From NCBI GenBank assembly GCA_017311315.1, contig CM029647.1, positions 6,372,577-6,436,576 on the forward strand: a stretch of DNA of 64,000 bases, given 5' to 3'. Made by a program: the position numbers and the translations under genes. The stretch is from Dendrocalamus latiflorus. Taxonomy: Eukaryota; Streptophyta; Magnoliopsida; Poales; Poaceae. The notes under the pieces are model-generated. The model did no database searches and was not told the DNA's origin. It saw only the letters and a program-made list of their open reading frames with translations. Shown piece after piece: positions 10,021 through 21,820 of this stretch. Numbering within the stretch: position 1 is the stretch's first letter; every line of letters starts with the position of its first letter.

Positions 10021-11341
10021 CCGCGGTGAGAGGCGGCGTCCATCACGCGATCGCGGCGGCGGGAGCTGCCATTCGGAGCTCCGGCGAGGGGGGAGAAGCG
10101 AGTGATCGGCAAGCTGCGGAATGGAGGGCGCTTTTGGCTGCCCTGCCCTTGTATTTATTTCTCTCTCTTCGGTGCGCGGCCTGCTACGTGCACTCGCGCG
10201 TTGCGGTGGTAACACGCGCTTTGCCCTTTCGTAGCATGGGCTCAAAGTATAGTACTGTTTGATTTAAAATTTCCGGTCTTTGCAAGGACGTGCAATTATT
10301 GCAGAGCCTCATAGTTTTGCTTTGAAAATATAGGTGGTGAGACTGAGTTTAAAATGGTTTGATTAAACAAATAATAAAAGATGAAAATTACAATACACGC
10401 GTAATATGCATCATTATTTTATAAAGAGCTACCGTAATTTTGTGCTCTTAATTTTCCCAAAGTAAAATAAATACCAAGTACAGCTGAGACAATGTCCATA
10501 TCACAGTTAGTTTAGAAACAATTTGAGTCAATTACAAAAAAACAAATAACAGCATTTAAAAAATGAAAAGGGGATGCAATCTTGTGCAAATTAGTACTAC
10601 TAGGGTACCACATTTTTTACGGTGGTGCACCTAACAATTTCGCGGTGTTGTGCGTATGCGTGCCAGTGTGCGGGGGTGATGGGAACGCTCGCCTTTTGTG
10701 CGTTTCCGGCCTTCTTTTTGTTCGGGCGTGAATTGTGACTTCAGGAGCAAGAGCGCGGGAGTGGTGACCTCAGCCAGTCGTTTCGGCGTCCTTTCCCCTC
10801 TCTTTTGTTTCATTTTGTTCAGTTTTGTTTGTCTCTCTTTATACTTTCCCTTCTTTTTTTTTCCCCAAGCTCTTCCCATGGTGATGAGTCCCATCCCTTT
10901 TTTATTTTTCGTTTGATAGGTATCTTTCTTTTCCATTCCTCGCGTTCACCGACCACTTGCTTTTCTTTTCCTCGACGTACGATTCGGCGACTTTGGACTT
11001 TTTGGTTTTGGTCCTCCTCCGGGCTCCGGCTTGGAGCTGAAGCAAGCGATGCGAGGTTGCGCGAGTGACCTGGTATCTCATAAGTTGTGCGTGGTGGTCA
11101 CCATGGACCTAGCCAGAGAGGTCTTCTTGATGGATGCCATGCCAATCCTGTAGTGGCCAGCTACGGCGCTGGATGTGTGCGTATATCTCACAAGAAAAAG
11201 TCTCCCCTTCTAACGGTAGAATTCTACTAATACCGTCAGATGTTGTATAACCGACGTCATCCGTATTTCCCACTTCATTTCGAATAGAGATATGAGCTAA
11301 TGACAAAAGGACTTTATAAACTAACCAACTATAAATATAGA
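10021..11341. other. 5' flank and probable promoter of the CCCH gene, then intergenic DNA
   Basis: 10021-10250 is GC-rich and probably the 5' UTR and core promoter for the minus-strand CCCH gene whose ATG is at 10020-10018. From 10260 to 11340 the DNA is AT-rich or pyrimidine-rich (T/C tracts at 10790-10970). Short open frames here lack family motifs, and I see no gene. Confidence 0.5.
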
Positions 11342-11565
11342 GGAGATGCTGATTAGATTTTTTAGGACTGTGTTTTATAGTTTATAGCTGAACTTTTTAA
11401 ATTATATGTTGCTCGCAAGAGGTAGTACTCGGAGAAAAATAGTCGCATGCGATTTTGGTCGGTACAACTGAGCTCGGTACAGTTTGTACTACAATTTAAC
11501 TGTAGACCAAAAGCTAGCTACTATATAAAAGCTAGCTACTATAGCATAAGCCAAAAGCCATAAGT
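11342..11565 (-). repeat. MITE family A, copy 1 (inverted relative to copies 2-4)
   Basis: Read on the minus strand, this block aligns with the plus-strand blocks near 26205, 52345 and 54745. It shares an outer GGCTTATGC-like end, a core resembling GTACCGATCAAAATC, a CTATTTTTCT stretch, and a CTCGTAAACAGCC-like segment. About 220 bp. Borders are approximate. Confidence 0.5.
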
Positions 11566-13300
11566 CTTGCTGAATGCAGCCGCTATCTATTTTGTACATC
11601 AAATCACATCAATAAAGAAGATCATTGGATTGCTCTCACATATGTTTGTCCATTGTTCATCTACGTTTGTTGTTGCTAATCGTTTATGTTATTCTCTTTT
11701 ACCAGTTGTGTTGACTAGTTATTGTTAGGGTTAGATCTTTTAGGATCTCCTAGGTTAGATCTCGCAGGTTCCTTTTCTATTGCATTCGGATTCTTGAGTG
11801 CTACACTGAGAGGGAGAGAGGGGTACCAACCTTCCGACGTGGAGGAGGAGGAGTTGGCCATCGCGGGGACGCTCGGTGAAGTCTGCGCACGGGCAGCGAC
11901 GGTCGGGGAAGAGGTGCGGGGCTCCTCGGCGGCGACGTGTCCCGGGCGGCGGCACAGATCCGGTGAAGGAGACGGCGGTGGTGCTTCCCGTCGCTAGAGC
12001 GCCACCCTCTCAGATCGGGTCTAGGGTTTGTCGGTGGGGTGACGGCGGCACGGTCAACCTCGTGATGCGAGCCGCCCGGCCCCCACCTCTGTTTATATGG
12101 CGCTGGCGACAGGGGCCCACCAGCCTATTGGGCTGGGCGCCCCCGATCAGGGCGCGGTCAAGGGGTTGACATTTGGCCGTTGGGCCAAATGCCTGAGATC
12201 ATCCTAACAGTTATTAGATGATTCGATGACACTAGTCAACATATTATCAGCAACGACTGCACTACAGGCCATGATATGTCTTCAAATTTGACCGCCATCT
12301 CTCCTAGTAATGAGTTTAATTTTGTAGATTGATTGTATCTAGATTGCTTTACGCTGGTTGACGCAAATGGTGGGTTAGAGGCTCACTTCTTCACGTACAA
12401 CATGCGCATGGAGATGGTTCGTATTGCGAGTTTGATCATCGATCGTGCGACCCTAGATGCGTTCGTAGTCTACGGTTTTTCAATCTTCTCAGCACTGGAA
12501 GTTGATCCTAGCACAATCTTCGCACTGTGCACATGCGCCCATACGCATGACGCCGCCCTAACGTCATCACATCCTACCATGCCCGCAAGGGCGCCTCTGC
12601 AGCTATGCTCCCACTGCTGGGCAGCACGCTGCCATTCCTATCACAGATCTAGATCGAGCCGGCCAGCAGTCGGAGCCCCCCACCGCATGTTCACACCCAA
12701 ACACCGCCGCGTTGTCTCCACACGAGAGGCGACGCTGCCACCTCAGTTCCGCCGTCACCGTGCGCTCGACCGCATCGCCTTCCCCACCTCTAGCTTCACG
12801 GTAGCACCTGAACATGAGCCGCCGCAGCCGTCTGTCGACACCGAAATGCCGCGGTCTCCCCGCTACCTCTGCTCCTCAAGCCGTTGCGCCGCCACTGTCT
12901 GCCGCTGTCACACAAGCCCGTGCTATGCGCGTCGAATCACACCGATGACGCTACTGCTCAGCTTCGGTCTCGATGCCTGCATGCGCTGCTGCCATTGCCT
13001 GCACTACACACCGCCTTCGCCTCTTCGTTGTTGTCCGCACGCGCTGACAACGTCGCTTGCGCACGCCGCTGCACAAGTCGCACCGCTGCGATGGTTCTCG
13101 GCCACTTACCACGTTCCATTATCGATGGTTTCCGGCTTTCGACTACCGATCACTTCCGGCTTCCGAGGAGTCATTCCTAACGGTTACTTTCGATCAGGTC
13201 GATACTCAACCCTGGCGTCCTGCTCTATTAACCTTACTATATGGACTATGTCAACTACACCGATTCTGCTTCTATTATCGTTAGATTAGTCATACTTGAC
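11566..13300. other. Unclassified repeat-like region with GC-rich segment and long chance frames
   Basis: 11570-11700 has an AATAAAGAAGATC poly(A)-like stretch. 11820-12120 is G/C-rich. 12237-12262 has a TTATCAGCAACG motif that could be a primer-binding site of a decayed LTR element. A 318-codon frame (12333-13289) is rich in Cys, His and Ala with no recognised domain and codon usage that looks non-coding. I suspect a degraded LTR retrotransposon but cannot delimit LTRs. Confidence 0.3.
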
Positions 13301-14033
13301 GTAAATCATGCACGCTTTTCATTGCCCTACGGATGTAATTGACCAGAAGCCTTCCAAAGCACCGAGAATCAGAAGATCACATCGTTTATGTCAGATCTAC
13401 TATGCAAAATAGGCTATAGAGCGTGTGTGTGTATATATATAAAGGGAATATATAATTTTGTTATTCTCAAATGAATGAATAAAATACATGTTTTTCCTAT
13501 CTTTTTTGTGTTCATTTATTTTTGTGTACCTTAGTACACTAACATGCACATATCTTATACATCGAGACAAGAAATCCAAAAGTAATTTCTCGCATCAAAC
13601 AATAAAATTCAGCTGTGTATATGCGCGTGCATAGTGATGTGTGCACGCGTGCCTTCCTTCATCGAAAAAAAAGAAGGATGGAACGAGTTAAGCAGTCCAA
13701 TGGCAGCAACAGCAGGCCCACTGGGTGTGTATGGCCTCAGCCACACCCAAATGAACCGATAAATCTGGGCCGGACCAGCCACTCTTCGAGTTCGGACACC
13801 TCCCACGCCCCCTATATGGACTAACTAGCTGCATATAAGCGCGGCGCACGCCGCGTCAGCTACCGTGCGGACCAAAGTGAAAGAGACAATAATTCGCAGG
13901 GGTTTCGTAAAAAAAACCAAGGACAAATGCGTAATTCCGGGAAAATCAAAGGGTTTATTTGGAAAAAATCGAGGACTTGTAAGGACCTGTACGTAAGTAA
14001 ATAAGGACCTATACGTAATTTCGGAAACCCGCG
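13301..14033. other. Intergenic DNA leading into the 192-bp tandem repeat
   Basis: It contains (GT)/(TA) microsatellite sequence at 13423-13456. From 13890 onward it has diverged echoes of the phrase GGACCTATACGTAATTTCGG, which also recurs inside the tandem repeat that follows, so the repeat family extends left in decayed form. No gene is seen. Confidence 0.45.
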
Positions 14034-14417
14034 GGGCGCCATCCAAATTTTTTTTGGTAAGAAAAAACTTACAGGGACCTATTCGCGAGAAAAAAGGACC
14101 TATACGTGATTTCCGGAAAACTGGAGGAAAGTGCCTCGGCCGGCCGTACGCAAATTCCTGCGCCACGCGCCGGCCGGCCGAGCGCAGGGGGCTGACGTGG
14201 GCGAGCCTCCGGCCAGGCACCCGCAGGGCGCCATCCAAATTTTTTTTGGTAAGAAAAAACTTGCAGGGACCTATTCGCGAGAAAAAGGACCTATACGTGA
14301 TTTCCGGAAAACTGGAGGAAAGTGCCTCGACCGGCCGTACGCAAATTCCTGCGCCACGCGCCGGCCGGCCGAGCACAGGGGGCTGACATGGGCGAGCCTC
14401 CGGCCAGGCATTCCGCG
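14034..14417. repeat. Tandem duplication, two 192-bp units
   Basis: Unit 1 starts GGGCGCCATCCAAATTTTT at 14034 and unit 2 with the same words at 14226. They differ at only a few positions (such as TTACAGG/TTGCAGG and CGGCCGG/CGACCGG), so the duplication is recent. Each unit contains CCGGCCGGCCGAGC and a TATACGTGATTTCCGGAAAA block. Frames read through it on both strands because the unit is a multiple of three, which explains the spurious long open frames. Confidence 0.9.
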
Positions 14418-15016
14418 GGTCATTAGGTTCTGGTGATTTAGAATCTCAAGTGGAAGCGGCCTGTCAGTCTTGGCCCAGTCGCAACTCTCTCTCTCCGCGC
14501 CCCAATGAAATGTACCCATTCAGTTTAACACAGTGGCAACTCCATTCTAATTAAATTACTTTTTAAAAAAGCTGATTAAATTACTCGCCTACATGTTGGA
14601 GTCATGTAGGCTGTGTAAAACACAACCTGGCTCAAGAAGTAGAACGCGACGCGAAGTTACACTAGATATCGTAGTAATAAAATGCCGGGCGAGCGGCCGG
14701 GTGGACTTACGTTCCAATACTACCGGTACAACTTTTGGTAGTAGCACAGCGAAGTGCTTTCCAAGTTTACAATTTGGTTACAAAAATGAAAATCGATTCC
14801 AAGCATGCACGCCTAGCTACCGGAGCCTGCGTCAGGTTAGCCCTGTTTGGAATAGGGAGATTTGGAAGAAATTATATGAGGATCTATTTATTACTAAAAG
14901 TCTTTTAGAGTTTATAAAAAAAGAAAAATATACTAAAAATTTTCATAAAAAGTAAAATATCTAACCCTTAATTTATTGGACCTAAGTTATAACGGCTCAG
15001 ATTAAAAAAATCCATA
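14418..15016. other. Intergenic DNA left of the putative Helitron
   Basis: AT-rich from 14830, with a CCCTGTTTGGAATAGGGAG phrase at 14845 that resembles a MITE end. No gene is seen. Confidence 0.4.
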
Positions 15017-15029
15017 TCTATCTATATCT

Positions 15030-17823
15030 ATAATAATTAAGCACTCTAAGGAAACTTCCACGTTAATTAGAAAGATCTACTTATAATAATTAGGCACTCT
15101 GAGGAAATTTCCATGTTAATCAGAAATATCTAGCCATCTATTTAACGGACAGATGTAAATTATAATGGTTCAGATTAAATATGTCACACATAGGAAATTA
15201 AATATTGTGTTAACGTAGGACTCTACTTTGCTAGAATAAATATAGAGATCAGGAGTAAATTAAGGGAGCTCGCTGAAATCTGCTCCTCATTGCCATCCGT
15301 AGCCAAGTCCAGCAGGTCTTGTGCCCAAGGGAAAGGATGGTGTATTTGGATTGGATCAAAAGAACAGATGAAGAAAGGGAGAAGGCAAAGCTGAAGAAAG
15401 AAGGCAGTGAAGACTTCGAGATGAAACAAGTAACCAGTGAAAGGCAGACACTCCCAGGCTGGGAGAGAGGGGGATGTGCGGCTCGGTGCAGTGGACGGCG
15501 TGAGGGAAGAGGGCTGAACCGCTCAAGTCAAGGTAGGCCGTCTATGCATGCGTGTATGGTGAATAGTGGATGATAAGGACGCACGGATATAATCTTTAAC
15601 TATGATACCATGAAAGACGAAAGAAATTCGCTCCCCTCCATACAGAGTCCCAGCGTAGTGGTAGACGGCATGGTGTCAAGGCTGTAGACGGCCCCGGCGA
15701 TTCGTTGAGCTCGGCGACAGCACGCCAGGAGCCCGAAGCAATGTGTCGAGGCCGGGTGGCGGCGGTAGCACGTCGAGGTCAGCCGCAAGGTGTCGACAGC
15801 GGCTGCATGGCATGAAGACTGGTGTTGATGGCAATGGAATGCATTAACCCGGTAGACTATTTAGACCTAGCAGTTAAATAGGGATATTTTTTAGACTATT
15901 TATCACCATGCTTTCAAAGCTTCGGCCGAGCTTGCGACAAAAGAAGGTCCTTATGAAACTTATGGTTGGAGCCCAGTTAGCAAAGTCTGTCTGATGTCTG
16001 CAAACATGCTTATCAGTTATGCTGAATATGCTGAATATATTGTCTGATTCCAAATGAGGCTTTAGTGTTTAGCGTTAAATTATGTATGTTTCTGTAAGAT
16101 GTCTTTAAAGATCTTCTGGGTAACATTTTAGGTCTTTGGTGTTCGACCGAACTTCTGTCTAAAATTTCCTCAGGTTTTGTTCGCACTTTGAGCGCAAGCA
16201 CTTACGAAGCATTTTTTTTTCATCAGGTTTGTACTACTTGAAAGTTGAACTGATGTATATATGCTTCATGTCTTACTACCATTTTAATACAATTTTGCTT
16301 TGCAGACATTTCCGGATTTGAACCCCTTCGAGGTTTTTCTTACTCTTTCCTGAAACCTCCCTTTGTAATGTCTGAATTTTAGATTTCCCTTTTTACTTCG
16401 CTACGTGGTACCAAAATGTTGAGTTAGCTCTAACATTTCATTTTTAATTTGTTTATTTCTGCTAACTCTTAAGTTATCTATTGACTGTTGGGCTGAATAA
16501 TGGTAAGTGTAGCATACGCTTACTAGTATATATATATAATATAAATAACAGGGGCACCATGTTATATATATGTGTGTGTCTTTATATATATCTTTAGCAT
16601 GTAAACAATATAAATCGTCAATCGATCCAACATTTAGTTGCAACTTGAAGCTTCAACAATGTAAATAATATGTCAATTAATCCAAACATGTATAGCGCTG
16701 AATTTGATTATTGGACGAGGCCTCTTACTGCTGGACTGGGTAGTTTGCTGAGTTTGCATACATCTGAGGCTATTATCCTCCGGATGTCCAAATTAGTATC
16801 TGTATCCAATGGTGAATAGAGCTCTCCTGATTCTATATTAATAATCGATCCGACATTATCTGTCCTTTTCCATTCTTTAGATTGACGATACAATACATTT
16901 TTAAATATATGTTATTTAACAGAGCAAAAATGTGATAGCCTTTATTCAGATAGTAGGCCAGTAATCCGTATCTCAGGCTCCTTTAAGTTTCAACTAGAGA
17001 AAGCAATTTGTTTCTTTCAAAAGAATTTAAATTATCCTTTACTTTTCTATTAAAAAGTTGAGTAAGATATATATTTTTTTACCTAATATAACATAGAGAA
17101 AATTTTAGGGCATACACCAGCGTTGTTCCCGCACGTAAAAGATACAAATAACAGTCAAGATCCGAACAACGACGGAGCACTCAACTACATGTTTCTACCC
17201 TACTCTATAATACACCAAAATGTTTTTTGCTAAATCCACCACCCTCAACCTCCCCCACAGTCATGCCTAATCTAAGTCCACCCAGATTTGTGTACCAAAT
17301 AATCCAACTTCATACAAATGAATGGCCTGGATCTCTCCTCAAGTTTTTTTTCTCTTACTCATTGAAGATCGTAAGGCCAAAATTATTTGGATCATGCACA
17401 TCATTGAGATGCCCCCCGAATCCGTGCGCCCCCCCCCCCGCGGTGAATCCGTGCGGCGCCTCCCCCACCTCATTCTTCCGCCTCCCTCGCACCGCTCCTC
17501 CCCTCCCTCCTCCGCCGCCGCGCCACCCTCGCCTCCTCCCCTCCCTCCTCCGCCGCCGCGCCGCCGTCGCCTCCTCCCCTCCCTCCTCCGCCGCCGCGCC
17601 GCCCTCGCCTCCTCCTCCCCATCCCGCGCCGCTGCTGCCTCCTCCTCCGCCACTCCCTCCGCTTCCCCCGTCCTCCACCGCACCGCCGCTCCCCCATCTC
17701 CACCTCTCCCCCGCGCCTCGGCTCCCCCTCGTCCCCTCCGCCGCCACTCCTCCCACCCCATTAAAACCCTAACCCAAACCTCCCCTCCCCTCGCCTCCCC
17801 TCCCCCACGAAACCTAGCCCGCC
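15030..17823. other. Helitron 5' portion: AT-rich, then a C-rich leader
   Basis: 15030-15210 holds two diverged copies of a TAATAATTAGGCACTC...GAAATTTCCA phrase. 15240-15560 and 15600-15790 have short frames without recognisable domains. 16480-16700 has TA/GT microsatellites. 17400-17820 is extremely C-rich, with CTCCTCCGCCGCCGCGCC-type repeats directly before the P4H start codon, like a grass 5' UTR or promoter. I see no additional gene. Confidence 0.45.
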
Positions 17824-18728
17824 ATGGCCCTCGCGCTCCGCCTTCGGCGAGCACTAGCGGCCGCCTCCACCTCCGCTTCCCTCCTCCAGCCAGGCTCTGC
17901 CTCCCGGTCCCTCCCTCTCGGCCCCCTCGTCCCGCCGCTCCCGCGGCCGCATCTCCCGGGCGCCGCCGCCGGGTTCCGGTTGACGGCGGCGGCTGCCCGT
18001 CCATCTCCAGCGCCTCTCCCTCGACCCGGCCCTCCTCCTGCCCCAGGCCGCCACCGCCGCCGCCCCGCCGCCGCTGCTCTCCGACCCGGCCGCCCGGCTC
18101 GCCTCCCTGAACTTCGCCAACGGCTCCTTCGTCTACCTCTCCTACCCGTCCGACGCGCGCTCCTCCCAGTCGCCGCCGCTCAAAGGCCTCTCCTTCGTCC
18201 TACTCGTGCTATTCCTTCTCCTCGGCCTCGGCGGCGCTGCTGGGGGAGGCGGAGGCGGGGGCGGCAGGGGCAACTCGGTTTACCCGGCCGCCGTGGTGTA
18301 CCCTCACCACTCCCGCCAGATCTCCTGGAAACCCAGGCAAGTAACTCCGTTTCATTTCGTTTCTCACGTTGCTCTGTCGCTTTCTTGATTCCATCTCAAT
18401 CTCGATTTTAATGGAATTGAATGAGACGATTGATGCGTTATCGATGGCGTCTACTCTCTGCAGGGTGTTCCTCTACCAGCACTTCCTCAGCAACGATGAG
18501 GCCAACCATCTCGTCTCCCTCGTCAGTACTCTACTACCACTCCCAATCCCAAGAAATGCTTTTCTTTTCTAGGCGACAGTGCCCGCAATTGATTGATTTC
18601 GGAATTATTACTCTTCCTTTTAGGCGAGGGCGGAGCTCAAGAGGTCGGCGGTCGCTGATAATATGTCGGGCAAGAGCACGCTCAGCGACGTCCGCACCAG
18701 CTCCGGCACCTTCATCAGCAAGGCCAAG
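17824..18728 (+). pseudogene. Prolyl 4-hydroxylase, first three exons only (captured, truncated)
   Basis: P4Hs hydroxylate prolines in cell-wall proteins in the ER/Golgi. Exons: 17824-18336, 18464-18521, 18624-18728. In the frame read at the end of exon 1 there is a hydrophobic signal-anchor (SFVLLVLFLLLGLGG), a Gly run, and ISWKPR joining across intron 1 to VFLYQHFLSNDEANHLVSL. Exon 3 gives the family motif SAVADN..SGKS...VRTSSGTFISK. The ATG at 17824 is in a different frame from the anchor, and that frame has a TGA at 17981, so the N-terminus is broken or spliced differently. All later exons, with the iron-binding HxD and His and the 2-oxoglutarate Lys, are absent. Intron 1 has a GC donor (AG|GCAAGT). 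Confidence 0.85.
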
Positions 18729-19775
18729 GTTAGGTCTTCTTTTTTTTAAAAAAAGAAAATCATTATTTCTGCATTTCCAACGAGAATACATCTTGTTGAT
18801 TGAGACCGCCTTTGCAAAACAAAAACTTTTTCCCAGGCAATTTTACTTGCAAACATAGGTTATATAAATTGAGGCCTCAATGCAAGAAAAGTAGTATTCT
18901 TTTTGTGATCAATATGCCATAGCTATTTCTCAATTACACTGCATCACCTCTACAAAGGAACTCCTCTCGGGTTCTAGAATCAACATCAATTACACCTAGA
19001 ATGCAGAATTTTGAAATGAACGCTCTTGCTGTTGCTTGTGCATCTACAAAGAAAATGTCAACCAGTGCATATAATTAGGATACCTTGCTGTTTTTCTCAG
19101 TATGCAAGAGATTGCTCGAGAGGGAGAAACAGCAACCGAAATGCTGTTGGAGCCAATGGATGAAAATTGGAAATTATGAAACATTTTTTAGAACACCTTC
19201 CTATATCTTTGGTCAAATATAATAATTAGGATACTGGCATTTAAGTCCTACATGTTAATTTCTGTTAGGCAGGCGCTAGAGCTTTTTTTGGGGTGGAAGC
19301 ACAGAGGAGAGCTGCATATTTCCATTGCAAATTTGCAAGAGTGAATTTTTCAAGCAACGAGGTACACCCAAGGTGCTGCCACATCCATTAACTGAATGAC
19401 TCCCTAGGATTACATTACAGTGCCCAATAGAGTACTTTGTACCCAAGGCCAAGTCTAATACTGGTTGCATCACGTGTTGAAAACCTACTCTAATTCAGCT
19501 GCCTCAGCATCAACAACTGTGAAGAGCTCCAGCCCTGCTTCATTCCGTACAAAGCCCCCTTGCCAAGGAGATACTTAATTATAGCTCCTTAACTCATGTT
19601 TCATTCAGTCCAGACTGTCCACAAGAGTGTCATGACAATCAACTCAAGCCCTTTACGTGTTTCATTTGACAGTCTCAAATGGAATGCAATCCACTATTTC
19701 TAGGCTCCTCCCACTAGCTGATGATATAATCTTGCCAAGCTGGACAAAGAATAAGATTTCTCTCCACAGTTGAGA

Positions 19776-19923
19776 TGAAGGTGCTATGTCAATTACTGAG
19801 ATGGTTAAGCACTCACCAAATCTAGAGAGTTTTAGGTGCTCAGCAACAAGGATAGGATCTGATGGTGGAGTGGTGTTGGCTGAGGCATTAGGGACATGTA
19901 CGCGTCTGAAGAAGCTTGATTTG
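19776..19923 (+). pseudogene. Ran GTPase-activating protein LRR fragment (captured)
   Basis: About 49 codons (DEGAMSITEMVKHSPNLESF, then RCSATRIGSDGGVVLAEAL and CTRLKKLDL) match the leucine-rich-repeat part of plant RanGAP, which stimulates GTP hydrolysis by Ran at the nuclear envelope and division plane. The match stops dead at 19923, where the next LRR (RDN...) should begin, and unrelated sequence follows. A possible acceptor CCACAG lies just upstream. Neither the N-terminal WPP domain nor the rest of the LRR array is present. A second copy of 33 bases of this piece lies at 23224-23256. Confidence 0.85.
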
Positions 19924-20241
19924 TCCTATTTCTGCTTCATTCTTCAGTACTTTTTATTCAGCATAGGCTGCATAGCTCCTAAATTGGCATCTTTCTTATG
20001 TAGCTTAAGAACTCATAGGAGCACTTCTAAGGTAGTTAATACTGTCTAACAATTAAATTACAACCACATTAAGGATAATTATTGTAGCTTTATTGCTTAA
20101 TTGCTTTCTGATGTATGCTTTGCTGGAATTAAGCAGACATGAAGCATGTTCAATGTATTCTTTGTGCCTTTCACTATTAGGGAGTTTCTGGTTCTGCAGT
20201 TTTCTTAAGATCCTGATATTGTCCCTGTCTTGTGCTTCTAG

Positions 20242-21409
20242 AAAAACCGTATAAGCATTTCAATGGAACTTGTGACGGCTGTGTTTGGAGACCATGGACA
20301 AAGGCCAAAGGATGATTATGGTATGCCTTTTTTTACTAGGGCAAATAATATTCTGCTTATACTTCGATCTTCATCATTACTGCTTTTACTCTTGATATTG
20401 ATCAGATGGGACAGTCTTTAAAATAATAAGAAAAAGGGTCAGATTCTGATTGGGTTAAATTGGCTTCCATTTACACTGACAAAATTATCACCATTTGGTT
20501 CAATGCCACAAAAAAGTGTGGCATGGAAAGTGTAGCAAGAGGTCTGCCTGTAAGCATCGCTTTTTTGTGTAACTTCTCTGGCAAGTGCAGCATGCATTTT
20601 GTCCATGAAACATTCCTTAGGCAATGTTTGTCATAAAACCAAGCAACCCCTTTCACATCCTGAATCTCAAATATTAGATTTATCTCTGAAAGTAATCTGT
20701 ATTGTTTTGAATTGTTATTTTCCTAGAATACATATAGAGTAAAGCCCATTACCGGTCCTTAAACTTTTTATGCTGTGTCATCCCGGTCCATAAACTTTTA
20801 AAGTATTTTATCCCGGTCCTTAAACTTTCAAAGTGTGGCAATATCCTATGTAGTTGTAGCAGTGAACTTTTTATGCTGTGTCATCCTGGTCCATAGACTT
20901 TCAAAAGAAATTGCCACACTTTGAAAGTTTAAGGACCGGGATGACATACTTTAAAAGTTTATGGACCGGGATGACACAGCATAAAAAGTTTAAGGACCGG
21001 TAATGGACTTTACTCAATAATATATTTGGGGGATTCTAATTGTTTGTAAAATAAATCAGCACCAGCCTTCTTTCATACGTGTTATTCTGCCTTTTTATTA
21101 TGCAGTTATGCTATACCTGCCATGAGTGTTCTGGTATTTGTATGACATCTAATTTGGAGGGGCTACTTTTCTCACTTTACTATGAAATCGATTGCCGCAT
21201 TTGTTTCAGTTTATCACTTTCGCCATTATGGATAAGTCTGTTTTGAATGCATATTTTTATTAGTTTTATTTTGGGCTTTGTGCAGCCATGATTACAGCTG
21301 TGACAGAGTTGGGTCATGGCAAGCCAAAATTCTATTCTACTCCAGAGGTTATTACGTTTTGTCGAAAATGGTGACTACCAACAAACCATGTCTGGCTCTT
21401 TTCCACAAG
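20242..21409 (+). pseudogene. tRNA ligase (RLG1/RNL) two-exon fragment (captured)
   Basis: Exon pieces 20242-20320 (after TTCTAG, before GTATGC) and 21286-21409 (after TGTGCAG, before GTGCCC) join in phase. The product carries SMELVTAVFGDHGQRPKDDY, then AMITAVTELGHGKPKFYSTPE and LPTNHVWLFSTR. This matches a segment of plant tRNA ligase, the enzyme that seals tRNA and bZIP60-type mRNA halves. An in-frame TGA (21372-21374) replaces the Arg expected before LPTNHVWLF. A 278-bp foldback element sits in the intron between the exons. Kinase, phosphodiesterase and remaining ligase parts are missing, so it cannot work. Confidence 0.85.
20738..21015. mobile_element. 278-bp foldback element with ~105-bp inverted arms
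   Basis: The left arm (20738-20842, starting GAGTAAAGCCCATTACCGG) and right arm (20911-21015, ending GGTAATGGACTTTACTC) are near-perfect inverted copies. The ~68-bp centre is partly an extra copy of the arm's ACTTTTTATGCTGTGTCATCC motif. A transcript across it would fold into a long hairpin. It lies in the intron of the captured tRNA-ligase fragment. The family is not identified; Mutator-like foldback or MITE. Confidence 0.85.
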
Positions 21410-21699
21410 GTGCCCATGAGCCCATCAGATAACTTTATGTTCGGAAACTTTGCATTCCAACGTAGTTGACTGCCTTGTTTGATGAGATACATGTACATTG
21501 TTTATTCTATAAGAGTGAGATTTTGATGCCATCAATTTACTAATGATACCTTGTGTAGGTGCTTTACAAAAGACTAAGACCTTATAATAATACAATTGCC
21601 AATTGTGACATCTCGTTTCATGTTTTGCAATCTTTCTGTGTTTCTAAACATAGTGCAATGCTTTCCCTTTGTCAAAGGTATTTTTTTTGTTTATGTCTT

Positions 21700-21820
21700 A
21701 TCACAATGTATCATTGCTTTGATTCGATGACATATGCCAATGTATGCTCATAAAATTATTGAATTCTTGATTTGATGATCTATGCCAATGTATGCTCGTA
21801 AAATTATTGAATTCTTCTTG
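21700..21820. repeat. Short tandem duplication, about 49 bp x 2
   Basis: The phrase GATGACATATGCCAATGTATGC...AAATTATTGAATTCTTG (about 21725-21769) is repeated at once with a few changes (about 21774-21818). A similar ~44-bp duplication of ATTTTCATTAGCTCAAGC lies near 22442-22516. Both are in non-coding filler between captured fragments. Confidence 0.7.

Noticed and set aside
11566..12262. Full LTR retrotransposon with PBS-like TTATCAGCAACG
   Set aside because: I could not find two matching LTRs or a coding domain, so it is kept only as an unclassified repeat-like region.
12333..13289. 318-codon Cys/His/Ala-rich frame as a possible gene
   Set aside because: No family motif, codon use unlike the true genes here, and the region looks like a degraded repeat.
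17322..18110. 262-codon Pro-rich plus frame and matching minus-strand Gly/Arg-rich frames
   Set aside because: They come from the CTCCTCCGCC-type leader upstream of P4H; composition is low-complexity and no frame continues into the P4H motifs.
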